This document shows, one piece after another, positions 11,291-22,240 of a stretch of DNA of 64,000 nt. Each line of letters begins with the position of its first letter. Position 1 is the first letter of the stretch. Below the pieces are notes generated by a model. The model saw nothing but the letters and a program-made list of their open reading frames with translations. It was not told where the DNA came from and made no database searches. Position numbers and translations under genes: made by a program. The DNA comes from Cryptomeria japonica (lineage: Eukaryota; Streptophyta; Pinopsida; Cupressales; Cupressaceae), in the NCBI RefSeq assembly GCF_030272615.1, contig NW_026728903.1, forward strand, positions 248,001 through 312,000. Reading direction: 5' to 3'.

Positions 11291-12683
11291 TTTTGGTGAG
11301 CCCAATGAATTACACATTAATTCTGATTTCTCATTATTAGATTTGATTAATTGCAATTTGGATTTCAAATTTTCACTTCCAAGTTTGATGTATTTGCCAA
11401 TTTTAGAGGTTAATTACGTAAAAACCCTAATTTTTTATTTTGAGTAAATTAAGCTTGTGAAGTGCAACTTTTTAATTGTTTGTTTCAAATCTGATTTTCA
11501 TCTCAAAATTGCAATTCAAATCTGCCTTTTTATTCTAAAAATTCAGTGGTTAAATAATAAAAGCCTAATCTTTAAGATATTTCTATTTTCGAACTTTGAC
11601 TGCAAATTTGATCAATCTAGACATCTCCAAATTAGTTATTTTTTGGATTCCGCAATAATTTCATAATACCTATCATCCCTGAAAATTTCAAAAAAGTTGG
11701 TCAGACTGTGTGCAATTTTGCCACGGTCCTCGGTTTTTTTCCTAAAATTTCAGGAGACAAAATTGATTGTATTATTCTGCTTAAATCCAAAAAATTGGTG
11801 TACTTTATCAATTTTAAGACCCTCTAAGATTAAACACAAATTCAAATTTCAAAAATTAAGGGGTTAGGTCATAAAACCCTAATTTTCAAATTTAAATGGA
11901 TTTTGTGCAAATTTCAATCAAATTCACTCAAATTCAAATTTTTAACATTTTCCAAGGTGTCCCTATCCATTAGGTTTGATCTTTTTCAAAATTGCAATTC
12001 AATTCCTTTTTTTTTTCTCAAAACCCTAATAGGATCCTATTTTCACATTTGAACCCTATTTTCACCTATCTAGAAATCGTAAAATTTGCCAATTTTGGGG
12101 GGGTTAGCAATAAAATCATCGTAATTTTCATTCCTGAAAATTTTGGAAAAAAGTTGGTCAGATCATGTCCACTTTCGCCACGGTCCTCGGCATTTTTCCT
12201 AAAATTTTGGGAGATTGTTATGACTGTATTTAATAACCTAAATCTAGAAGATTGGTCGTTTTAATGATTTTTTATCCCTCTAAGCTCAAAAATACCTCCA
12301 AAATTCAAATTTTTAAATTTCAAGAAAATTTTTTAAATTAAGAGGTTTATTATAATCTACCCTGATTTTAAAAAATCTATTCTTGTTAATTTGAAAATTA
12401 AGTGGTATCCCCTTGGCCCTAATTTTAAAATTCCAATTTTCTTTTGGTTTATTATAAAATTATTTTTGGAAATTGTGTCATTTTCTCCCTCCAACAAAGT
12501 TCAAATTGTTCAATCATTATTTTATTAAATTTTGCATTATTCAATTTTTCTAAACTTTGTTCTCACAATTCAAATTTCAAATTTCAAAACTCACATTTTC
12601 CCTCCTTTATTCAATTTTCTATGCATGTATGGGGTGAACATTATCATGATTAAATGATATATGAGTTTCTTGATTGATCATAA
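11291..12683 (+). other. E1 primer-binding-like site and untranslated leader
   Basis: Directly after the LTR comes TTTTGGTGAGCCCAATG (11291-11307). E2 has TTTTGGTGAACCCGATG in the same place, so this is the likely primer-binding site, but I could not assign the tRNA. The following ~1.4 kb is AT-rich and non-coding. It contains an internal imperfect duplication (about 11679-11795 and 12131-12250), each copy carrying GCCACGGTCCTCGG and TTTTTCCTAAAATTT. Confidence 0.6.
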
Positions 12684-13829
12684 GTGCATATGGAGTTCCT
12701 ATCTTATTTTGCTAATTCAATTTTGAGTTACATTAACGATGTTCATGATGTTCCCTTTCATGCGTATGATGATAATTTAGTTATCTCTTTCATTCATACC
12801 TATGATTTACCCTCTCCAAAAATTGATCTCATTAATGAGGGCACATTGGTTCAAAGAGGGAATATGGACACTTCTTTCAAAGATCTCCCTCCTAAAGATG
12901 AATCTTTGGAGGATTGTGTTCCTTCTTCTCCTAAAACGTACCTCCCTCATAAGAATTATTTTGTGCAAGGGGATGATATTATGGCTACTTATCCTAGTGA
13001 TACCATACCTTCTTTTCATGATCTTCCCTCTAAAGATGAATCACTAATTGCATATGATAGTCCTTTTTATAATGAGTGTCTTGAACATAAAGATCCCTTA
13101 GAACAAGAGGATGATATTATTTCTCATCATAATGCTCTCTCTCCAAAAAATCAAGAGCCTAACAAAAATCAAGTCAATTCCATTCATGTTCCTAGGAAAC
13201 CAAAAATTCTTCCCGATTATCATGTTGTGCCTTACACATATACTAATGAGGTAGTTGATGAGAACATAAGTGAAGCATCATATTCTTTCTTAGTTCCTAC
13301 AATCCTCTCTTCAATTCACTCAAATACACCATCTCCTACCAAATAAGTTCCTAAACAAGAACTCTTAGAGGATGATTGGGGGTCCTTAGATTTCACTCCT
13401 ACCTTTTCTAGAAAGTCTAAGATGCCTAAATTTCATATTCCAAATGTTTCTCTTAACACAAATCTTGACATTGAGTGGACCTCTTTAAACTTAAATCCAA
13501 TTCCCCCTAAGAGTGAACCCTCTTTTGAACATACACATAGATACAATGGATAGATACTTCAATGTGGGCGAAGAAGTCATGAGAAATCACACTTTCCTCT
13601 GTCAACATCTTCTTCTACACTGTCCTGTAAATCCACACCTTCTCATTCTAATTTTGAGTTAAAACAAGAAAATGTGTTGACCAATCTTCTAAATTCCAAC
13701 TTAATATCTCCTCTTTGTCCTAAACGAAGAAGAAAAGATAAACATTCTCAAGATTCTTCTTTTTGTAAATATCACCAAACCCATGGCCACTCTACTAATG
13801 GGTGTCAAGCTTTGAAAATACAAACATAA
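12684..13829 (+). pseudogene. E1 gag-like polyprotein ORF, broken by two stops
   Basis: The reading frame from ATG 12684 is open to TAA at 13344, continues in frame to TAG at 13551, and then to TAA at 13827. The protein is acidic and built on a recurring ~18-residue module (SPK...L.H...LVQ.DDI), the same module seen in the large ORF of E2. After the first stop comes LEDDWGSLDFTPTF, matching EDDWGSLDFNPTF in E2. Near the end (13764-13805), FCKYHQTHGHSTNGC is a CX2HX4HX4C-type knuckle like those in gag of Ty3/gypsy Tat/Athila-like elements. The gag would coat element RNA in virus-like particles. The protease block present in E2 is not seen here. Confidence 0.65.
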
Positions 13830-14448
13830 CATTACATTGATTCAGGCATGTTAAAAATAACATCTGACAATGGATGGCATATTCATCATGATCATTTATA
13901 ATAGCATTCAAGTTCCTATTATTTCTCCTCACTATGTGACATAGCTAGCCTACCTATTGGGGGCTCCTTGTCATTCATGATGGTACAATTTCAAGTGCAA
14001 TCAATGTAATAGTCTATTTATTCTTGCCTCTATGCTTGGGGGGGAAGAATATTCCTTTTCCTCTCTCTAAGGTTTCACTATTTTCTTTATGGAGTATTTT
14101 TATTCATAAAATTGATGTCCTTTCTTGCATGGATTTTTCTATCATGTGAGTGCATATATGTTCCGTGAGTGGGATCTTCTCCTTGCCTAAAATGGTACAT
14201 CTATTATGAACAATCTCTCCTCAGAGAATTTTTTTCAATCTTCTTCTTTCTCTCTCTTTGAAAATTACCTCTTCTATTGTGTTATTCAAAACTTGATTTC
14301 CTTTCTTGAATGGAGTTATCCTTCATGTGAGCGCATGTTTGTTCCTTGGTTAGGATGTATTCCTTTCTTGAAATGGTATGTCTCTTATGATTAGTCTCTC
14401 TCTAGAAGTTGTGTAATTCTTCTCATTATCCTACACTTGGGGGCAATG

Positions 14449-14449
<1 letters not shown>

Positions 14450-14490
<41 letters not shown>
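14450..14490. repeat. (TC)n microsatellite
   Basis: About 17 TC units run without interruption and end in TTTCTCC. Any frame through it gives an artefactual Leu-Ser run. Confidence 0.95.
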
Positions 14491-15084
14491 CTTTTAAGGA
14501 TCCACTCTTTCCTATGTTGTGGATGGTGTAAGTTTTGTTACTTGATGGCATTCCTTGTGTGGAATTGTTGTTGTTCACTCAAGGGTTCTCTCTTATACAA
14601 GAGGTGTAAGTCCTTGACTACAACCTTTTTCACACTTGGTAATGTACATCTATAATAAATCCACCCATCCCCGATAGGTCTAAAAGTGTGTCATCCTTCA
14701 TCAAGAATCTCTTTCACCTAACAATAGGATGAAGGATTGAATTCTTATTCTCCTCTTTGCTTTGTTCTAGAAGATGTTATATTTGTCTAAGACAACTCCT
14801 CTAGGAGGAAGATGTCTTTCGAACAAAGATCTCTTCTCCTCCAAGGATCTCCTTTACATTTATAGCAAGATATCTCTTTTCAACTATCTTATCCTTTCTT
14901 GAAGAGTATTCCCTCTCTTGCTTGGATTTATGACATTGTTGCATACCAGATATCTTCTTTGTGATAAAGGTAGCTATCCTTGTTCTACTATCCTTAAGAT
15001 ATCAACATCAAACTATGTTGACATCTTAAGGGGGGGCACCCACACTGCTCCTTTGTACTATACTTCTCTTGTGCATTGTACAGT

Positions 15085-15345
15085 GGGTCATTCTCGAAAC
15101 CAGAGTACATACTCTTAGAGCGAGATATCATCACTTTTTCCTTGTATAGTGGGTCATTCTTGGAACCAGAGCACAGACTCTTAAAGCGAGATATAATCAC
15201 TTTTTCCTTGTACAGTGGGTCATTCTTGGAACCAGAGCACAGACTCTTAGAGCGAGATGATGCCACTTTTCCCTTATGTAGGGTGATTATTCTCAGAACC
15301 AGAGCATAGACTCTTAGAGTGAGATATCACACCTTTCTTGACATT
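15085..15345. repeat. 66-bp tandem repeat, four copies
   Basis: Units start near 15087, 15153, 15219 and 15283. Each holds GTCATTCTTGGAACCAGAG, ACTCTTAGAGCGAGAT and CACTTTTTCCTTGTA or close variants. E2 has a single diverged copy near 38225-38275 in reverse orientation, so the array expanded in the E1 lineage. Confidence 0.85.
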
Positions 15346-16048
15346 TGTACTATACATCTTATCCAGGTTGTAGCATACTCGGGCATAGACTCCTTTGAGG
15401 CGCTTCGAACCTCACTTGCACACACACGCATAAGGTTGGGTGGAACTAATGGTGTTCTCATGGGTCACCTAAACAGACTCTAGGGGCTAGATTTCCATGT
15501 CCTTTTTCCACATGGATCGCCCAAACATACTCTAGGGGCTAGATTTCGTTGTCCTTCTCTCTATAGATCACCTAGTTCTAGGGGAAAGATGTCCATGGTT
15601 TCTCCCTTCTTCACCTTTCTTCTCATGGATCACCAAAGTGTGTATTCATGTCCTCTCTCTCCTTCCTCTCATGAACCCATAGTTTTATTATTGATGGTTC
15701 ATGGATGATGTCATCTTTTCTCTTTTATGTGATTATATGTGTTCATGACGTGGAATTTTATGTTTCAAGAATGATATTAGTTGATTGAGACATTTTCCAT
15801 ATCAAGGTCTCTTGGACTAGTTGACTTGAGGTCTTAAGATATTAGCTTTTGTTGCATGCCTTTTTATGTGCACTTGCATAGGTTTGAGTGAGTTAACATC
15901 CTAAGATTGGGGGCCTGGTTCCTCAAGATTAGTGACATCTTATACACCTTGTAATCTTCCTTTGCATCTCTCATCTTCATCTCTTTCTTTCTTCTACTTT
16001 ACCGATAGTATTGGTGTAAGTCATACTCCCGCTAAAGTTGGGGCTAAA

Positions 16049-17281
16049 TGTAGTGTCATAAAATTGCACCCCTTGCAATTTGACTATGTTTTAGACCCTT
16101 TACTTTGGTGATATCATCTCTCATGCTTGATCAAGACCCATCTATGCCTCCACCATGGAACCGGGCCTCATTTCCACACTTTATAACCTGTTTAGACCCT
16201 GTTTCAGGCCCCAAAAAAGGGCAAGACCATGGTGTGGCGCCCTGGTCCTCCTTAGGATAGGAGCACCATGCTCTTGTCCTCCCTCTTTGTGTGGCCCCAA
16301 AATAGGTCCATCTGACCCTTGACCCTAATTTGCTCTTCGGGATTCAATCTCCCCTATGTCGGCCTTTGATGAGATGGATTAATTCCCCGGGGCATGTATA
16401 AAAGGGAATTAGTCTTTGCATTTGCACAGACATGATATACACGGATGAGAGAATAGACAAGAATTCGAGTAGAAGGTCTTCATTATCACCATAAAGCATT
16501 CAAGTCTTCAAGCATTCATCAAGTCTTATTTCTTCATGTGTCTTCTTCATTCATCCATTGGAGCAACACTGCAACATTCATTTGCAATTATGTGTGTGTG
16601 TGTTAGGTTTTTGTCATGTTACATGCCATTTCATGCAACACTTGTGGTTACATTCAAGAAGAAAAGTAATCATCATCAACAAATTGTAGATCTACAAGGT
16701 ATACACTTCCATTATTTACATTTCAGCATTTGCAATTACTTTCTTTCAAGGTCAATTCCTCAATGGGGGTTTGACTAAGGCAAACCCCTATCAACAACCA
16801 TTCTCCCCTTCTTTTCTATGTGTAGATTGCAAGTGTGCAACTGTATTTTCAGATTTGGACTCCATTTACAGAGGCGGAAAAACCTATTTTGTTTCGCGGA
16901 TTTTTCGGAGGACCATGTACACTTTCGCCATGATCCCAACAAATTTTCTCCAAATTTGGAGGGTAGATCTATATCAGTCTAATTAGCTCAGATCCGAAAT
17001 TACAACATGACCCTAAAATGGTAGCTCCTCATTTCACTCATTTTCTCTCTCTTTTCCAGATAGTCAACAAGTCAACTTTCCAATTTACAAAAGAGGGTAA
17101 ATCACACTTCAACCCTTGCGATCCACTTGTAATTCACATCTTTGTCTCTCTTGGATTTGGATCTAGTGGATTCAAGATCCTTTTTTGAATGTAAAGTTCT
17201 CCCAAGTGAAAAACCATCCTAGTGACTTCCTTTCTCTCTCCTAGGTGGGGAATCAGTAGGGTTCAATTTTTCCACTTTAAA
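16049..17281 (+). repeat. 3' LTR of E1
   Basis: 1233 bp, TGTAGTGTCAT...CCACTTTAAA, collinear with the outer parts of 8313-11290. TATAAAA lies at 16397-16403. The last bases should be CA by comparison with the 5' copy. Confidence 0.85.
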
Positions 17282-17510
17282 GCATCATGCTAGTGTTCAT
17301 ATAGTTAAAGTTCCTAGAAAAGATAAACACTAAGAAATGCAAAAGTCAATACATGTAAAATATAATTTGACACAAGAAACTATGACAAGCATGACCTTGA
17401 CATTAGCGGAAAAAAATGACAAGATAAAAACCAAATGAACCCAAAAACATGCAAAAGAATACAAACACCAAAATGTGTCCAAAACATTATGTGACATTAA
17501 ACTTCAATAA
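17282..17510. repeat. Dispersed repeat R2, copy A, right part
   Basis: Similarity to 56160-56385 resumes directly after the E1 3' LTR: GTTCATATAGTTA, AGAAAAGATAAACA, ATAAGAAATGCAAAAG-like, ATATAATTTGACACAA, and GGAAAAAAATGACAAG. Confidence 0.78.
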
Positions 17511-18540
17511 TTCTAATTACAATAATACATTTGCGAAAGACAAAATTTGAAGGATAAAATGTTTTGCACTGTGTGGGGTGTGGAGGACACAGAGACCCGT
17601 AATGAAATCTGTAATTTGTTTTAAAATACTTTTGGTCCTTTGTCATTCAGTGGTAAGTGATCCTTTCACACATTCAATATCTCTACAGATCCAAGATACC
17701 TTTCACATGGAAAAGGCTGCCATTTTTTAAATCTTCGTTCAATCTGCAAACCAACATTATTATTTAAATAAACATTATCTTTTAATAGAACATCATCATT
17801 TCCACACATGAAGCACGATATAAAGTTTTATATTGGAAAATTTATAGATTAGTTTACGCGTATATACAGGTGCGATTGCAAAGTTATTTTAATTAAATTC
17901 AATGCTTCACAAGAAATATATATTCAAACATGGCAGGTACAACATTACAGATAGTGCCCTGCAAATCCTTTTCAGCCTACGTTTGCTATAGTCTAGCAGA
18001 AAAATTTAATAGTAAAACAATAATGATAGAATTTACTTGAGATATGTCACCTGTTATTCTAATCAAATTTTAACAGCAATTATGATAAAATTTACTTGAG
18101 ATATGTCACCTTACTTGGATAGAGATTTATCAGAACTATATAAAAGCTTTATATAATCAGAACTAAATAAATTAAATTAAATGCGACAAAATCACATGGC
18201 AATGTCACTCAGTGGGAATGCTAACTCCCCTGGAAATAATTTGTTCAGCGGATGCTCAACCACAAAAATTGAAGATTTGGAAGATTACAATGCCCAATGG
18301 ATATCTTGGTAGGTAGTATATTTGTGTTATCGGATACGCCATCTCAGAATTAGTCAAAAACACCAAGAAATAGGTATTAATATAGTGTTTTTTTAAGGTA
18401 TTAAATAGGTGCATTCTGCTCTCTGCAGATTGGCCCGTTGACAAGCTTTTTTTCCTATACTGTAAATCTATTCCATTTATACCATTTTCCACAATTTTTA
18501 CTTTAAGAGATGTCACTCTCTTCATCTGTACTCAAAATAA
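17511..18540. other. Non-coding stretch upstream of the BAHD pseudogene
   Basis: No gene was recognised. A ~25-bp direct repeat around ATTTACTTGAGATATGTCAC occurs near 18030 and 18090, 60 bp apart. A TATTTAAAGAGG motif near 18578 could be the remnant TATA region of the pseudogene. Confidence 0.4.
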
Positions 18541-19665
18541 ATCTGGAAAAACCAAACGTCGAGCTTTCTGTCCAAGTATTTAAAGAGGTTTCTGTCCATT
18601 ACAAAATCACTCGTTGTGAAAGGGAGAAAGAGAAAAAGGGAGAAAGAGAGAGAGAGGAGAATGAAAGTGTCCAAGATCATCGTGAGCTTGCTGAGCTGAG
18701 CAATTTGGATTTATTTGCATATCCAATGTTTTCGAAGGTGTTGAAGGAAACACTGGCAGCACCTTGTTGTACATTGGGTATGCAATTAAATCCAAATTGC
18801 CCTTTCATCCACTGTGGTCAATGACCTCTTACTCATGCAGGTATGATCTAACCCTAACGAGGAAAATAATTTTATTCGTGAACCCACAAGAGTAGACATT
18901 AGAGTAAAAGGGAGAAAGAGGAGAATGAAAGTGTTCAAGATCATCGTGAGCTTGCTGAACTGAGCAATGACCTCTTACTCATGCAGGTCTGATCTAACCC
19001 TAACAAGGAAAATAATTTTACTCGTGCAGGTATTATAAGATTTGTTGATGTAGTTTACTCGATTTACTTGTGGAGGGATGGCGATAGGCATAATAGCTAG
19101 TCATCATCATGTTGCAGACGGACAAGCAGCTACTTTTTTCTTGAATTCGTAGGGGGAAATTATCGGAGGAAAGAGTATCATATCTCCAGTCCATGACCGA
19201 TCTTTATTAAAAGCAAGAGATCCTCCCCAGCTATGCCTCGATCATATCATATGTTCCATGAGCACTCTCCAATGATGTCCAGTCTAACCAAAAAAGAGTT
19301 TCATTTTTACAGAAGCTCAAGTCAATGGTAAATGGATCTGGTAAATTGAAATCCTTGTTGCCCATATGTGGAAATACATTACAAAAGCTCGAGGCCTCGA
19401 TGGAGATGTGCAAACAAAAGCTAGCATTTGAGTGGATGGAAGAAAAAGACTGAATCCTCCCTTGCCTAAAGAATTCTTTGCTAATGCTGTCTACGGCTCA
19501 AGTGCTCAAACCAGTGCATCAGATATAATAAATAGCCCTTTAGAATTTACTGCAGATTTGATACACAACTCAATTACTGAAGTTGATAATAATTTTATAC
19601 GTTCAGCAATTGACCGGCCAGAGATAATGATGGAATTGATGTGATGCCAGTAAGTTGGATGAATT
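18541..19665 (+). pseudogene. BAHD acyltransferase pseudogene (HCT-like)
   Basis: BAHD enzymes transfer acyl groups from CoA to alcohols or amines. The recognisable second exon starts near 19030 and contains FTRFTCGGMAIG, then SHHHVADGQAA, where HHVAD is the catalytic HXXXD motif, then PVHDRSLLKARDPP, typical of hydroxycinnamoyl transferase-like BAHDs. Further on, in other frames, come AHMWKYITKARG and VDGRKRLNPPLPKEFFANAV to RSAIDRPEIMMEL (19432-19644). There is a stop in place of the Trp after FFLNS, plus frameshifts. The C-terminal DFGWG motif is missing after 19644. The first-exon region (18661 onward, with SNLDL) is short, duplicated and degenerate. The exact substrate class cannot be told. 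Confidence 0.75.
18655..19029 (+). repeat. Imperfect duplication of the BAHD first-exon/intron region
   Basis: AGAATGAAAGTGTCCAAGAT (18658 on) recurs at about 18923 as AGAATGAAAGTGTTCAAGAT. Each copy is followed by ATCGTGAGCTTGCTGA, then CTCATGCAGGT and TGATCTAACCCTAAC, and then GAGGAAAATAATTTTA or AAGGAAAATAATTTTA. The second copy lacks the SNLDL-coding insert of the first. Confidence 0.75.
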
Positions 19666-20384
19666 TTTAGATTTAATATTATAGTGATGGAATTGATGTG
19701 ATGCCAGTATGCCCTCCATTGATGTTCATATGACTGAACTTGAACATTATTTTTTTCTAAGTTTGATTACATATTCTTATTTAATAAATAAGACTCGGCT
19801 TTTGAATTTCTATGCATTAATCTTGATATGTCTGTTTGAACTTAATTAATTGTGCTGGCTTTAATTTATAGAAGATACAAGTTATTGGTTTAATTTTATT
19901 TTCTATGAAATGTATAAAATTATTCTGTGTAATTTTTTTAATAAAATATACATTTCTAGATTTAAGATTATAGTTTTATTTTTCTCTATAAATTAATTTT
20001 TATAATGGATATATGAAAGATAATGATGTCTCAACTTCACTTCAACTACTAGTTAAAATGTGAAAAAAATAGGCATAACATAATTTCTTGCAATATTATT
20101 CATAAATTTTCAAAAAAGGTTAATAATAGAAGTTGTAGTATTTTGAATGTAGTTTATTAGATTCTAATTTATTTTGGTAAAAATAACATATTTCAAATAG
20201 GTACTACAAATTTTAGCACAATATAAAGAGCTTTGGATATTTTGTTAATATTTGTTTTCTTATAAATCGTGTATTGAGGTAATTAATAGATATGTGCACA
20301 TGTCAAATATATATTTATAATTTTAAATTAATTAAAGAGTTATTATTATTTTTTTAGTATGACACTTTGAAAATATTACTAAAC
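19666..20384. other. AT-rich stretch, nothing recognised
   Basis: A short echo of GATGGAATTGATGTGATGCCAGTA occurs twice (about 19628 and 19686), marking a small duplication at the broken end of the BAHD pseudogene. The rest holds no recognised feature. Confidence 0.45.
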
Positions 20385-20817
20385 ATTTTTAAATCTTGAT
20401 CATGGAAAAAATGAATCAAAATTTTAAACTCTTAGATTTACAATATATACATATATGTATGCACACATATATACATATGCATACATACATATTTTATTTT
20501 TAAGAATAGTGATTAAGTATTAAATTTGTAATGAAGAATAAATTGATTTCTAGAATCATAAGAAATACAAATTCAACTCTTGTTTACATTAAACAAATTA
20601 TTTTATGTAATTAAGGGGTGCTATGTTTGACATAAAGTGAATGGAGGAAGCTTCTAATTAAGTAAATTGAAGTGATTCTAGAAAGATATAGAGAAATATA
20701 AAGAATAATGAATTAAGGGATGCTCTATTTGACATAAAGAGAATGGAGGAAGCCTCTAATGAATTAGATTGAAGTGGTTCAAGGAAGATATATAGAAATA
20801 TAATGAGAAAATTTAAT
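20385..20817. repeat. Dispersed repeat R1, copy B, with a 102-bp tandem duplication
   Basis: This copy matches 2101-2311 joined to 4322-4440, without the 2 kb insert. Its right part is duplicated in tandem: TTAAGGGGTGCTATGTTTGA at 20614 and TTAAGGGATGCTCTATTTGA at 20716, followed by GAATGGAGGAAGC in both. Confidence 0.75.
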
Positions 20818-21545
20818 ATCTTCAAAATCATACATGATCTTGGCATGCTTATTTTGTCAATCAATAGGAAGAGTTGGGGATTCAATCCAATGTGTGCTTG
20901 AAAAAAAATTTACTAAAAAGTAACCTTATGCATATGCAAGGTTGATACACTGTTATCCAAATAGTGATAACGTTGCAAATATTAAGGGCTCCACACTACA
21001 AAACCCACCATCAGTTATAAAAAGAGACCACCATAAGGATGGGTCCAAATAGAAGGCCTCACCAACAAGAAACCCAAGAACAAGGCACAAATAGTTGCCT
21101 CCAAGTAGCTACACACTACACATGGAGAAAAACCTACCATTCAAGAAACAAGAAAGGGCGTGCAGAGGAAGCCCAAACTCTAAGAAGGCATAGAATGAAA
21201 TGTGTAAGACCAAGGCACCCAAAAAAGTAGAAAAGCATCTTGAGAGAAGCTAGGAGAACAAACAAAAAACCACCACCAACAATTGAATCCACAACTATAA
21301 TAAAGAAACAAGGAAACTCCCACATGGGACATACCAGGGGAATGACTGAAACATTCAAGAAGAGGGAAAAACAATATCCTCAACATGGTAGAACCCAGCT
21401 TGAGAACCGTAGAGAAGAGGGAAAAGACCCAAGCTGCAACTACCAAGGCCAGACAATACACTACATCCTCTTCATCCCCTTCATCCTCACCACCATCCTC
21501 CAAATCACCTACAACAGAGCTGGCCTAATAACCCTAGCAGAGTTC
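20818..21545 (-). other. Unclassified repeat-like segment
   Basis: Overlapping open frames exist on both strands (for example 21180-21503 minus and 21240-21593 plus), but none resembles a known protein and composition is biased. A minus-strand acidic, methionine-containing start near 21440-21510 recalls that at 3880-3930, so this may be the 5' part of a related element. Confidence 0.35.
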
Positions 21546-21980
21546 ACCATTCTTAAATCTCCCTCATTTATGTCATTATTTATAATTATATAATGTTATA
21601 TTATATTAATAATGTATTAAAAAAATATATATAATATATATAATAATAGATAAGCATAATATGAATTTTGTAATAAAATAGATTTATAATTAAATAATAA
21701 ATAGATATAAATATTAAATATATGGTATGTTTTATATTTCTCTTACCTTACAATAAAACATGGATAACATTTAAAATTTTTTTATCCCATGTTATTGATA
21801 GATCAGAAATAACAAAATATTTTTAATATTTGTAAACATTGATCATACTTAAATATGATAAGCAATCCAAAACCTACAGTTTACCTCACATTATTTAGAA
21901 TAGTAAATATTCATCATAGTCAAATTATGCAATCCATAATTGGCACATGACATTTCACTTCATATGTTTAGAATGTGTGA
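21546..21980. other. Very AT-rich stretch, nothing recognised
   Basis: Mostly A/T with TATAATAATA-type runs and no coding potential. Confidence 0.5.
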
Positions 21981-22240
21981 TTGTTTTGATTAATAAAAGC
22001 ATGATAGGCTTGTACCATTACATATCCACAAAGTGACACCTAGAGCACATGAGGGGAAAAAAAAAACCACCAAAGCACAACATAAACCTAGCACTGCAAA
22101 CAAAAAACCAGCAACTAAACAAAAAGACTAGTAAATAGAGAAGAACCGAGACAACCAAAAACACTGAGAAACCACCCAGCATGAACACAAAGAGATGGTC
22201 CACTACATGGGTGTGCCCCTTTCTTGCCAATCTTGGCACA
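21981..22240 (-). mobile_element. LINE-type 3' untranslated end
   Basis: On the minus strand the sequence runs out in CTTTTATTAATCAAAACAA, an A-rich end like that of plant LINEs. The upstream part is G/T-rich and translates to meaningless Phe/Val/Leu runs. It directly follows the minus-strand ORF below. Confidence 0.45.

Larger units (their letters stand above)
13830..16048 (+). other. E1 non-coding tail and polypurine tract
   Basis: Where RT, RNase H and integrase would be expected there is ~2.2 kb without usable frames. It shares blocks with 37438-39047 of E2, including CTCTAGGGGCTAG near 15480 and 15530 and a GCATACTCGGGCATAGACTCC-like stretch near 15380. It ends in the polypurine tract TAAAGTTGGGGCTAAA (16033-16048), directly before the 3' LTR. 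Confidence 0.6.
8313..17281 (+). mobile_element. E1: Ty3/gypsy-like LTR retrotransposon without RT or integrase (non-autonomous)
   Basis: E1 splits repeat R2. Its LTRs begin TGTAGTGTCATAAA at both 8313 and 16049 and end CCACTTTACA (11290) and CCACTTTAAA (17281). The flanks GCATT (8308-8312) and GCATC (17282-17286) form a 5-bp target duplication with one mismatch. The order is 5' LTR, primer-binding-like TGGTGAGCCCAATG, ~1.4 kb leader, one gag-like ORF with a zinc knuckle, ~2.2 kb non-coding tail, polypurine tract and 3' LTR. No RT, RNase H or integrase motif was found in any frame. Gag style, LTR size, PBS and tail match E2 at 35768-43951 in inverse orientation, so the two belong to one family. 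Confidence 0.82.

Noticed and set aside
14437-14655. 72-codon ORF with a long Leu-Ser run
   Set aside because: It is a translation of the (TC)n microsatellite.
15087-15345. Possible CRISPR-like array (repeats every 66 bp)
   Set aside because: The whole 66-bp unit is repeated, with no unique spacers, and it sits in a plant retrotransposon tail.
18661-18824. An intact small gene starting MKVSKIIVSLL
   Set aside because: The frame stops after about a dozen codons, the region is duplicated in altered form, and the downstream exon is clearly broken BAHD sequence.
21180-21593. Overlapping plus and minus ORFs of about 110 codons
   Set aside because: They overlap each other in opposite frames, resemble no protein, and lie in repeat-like DNA.
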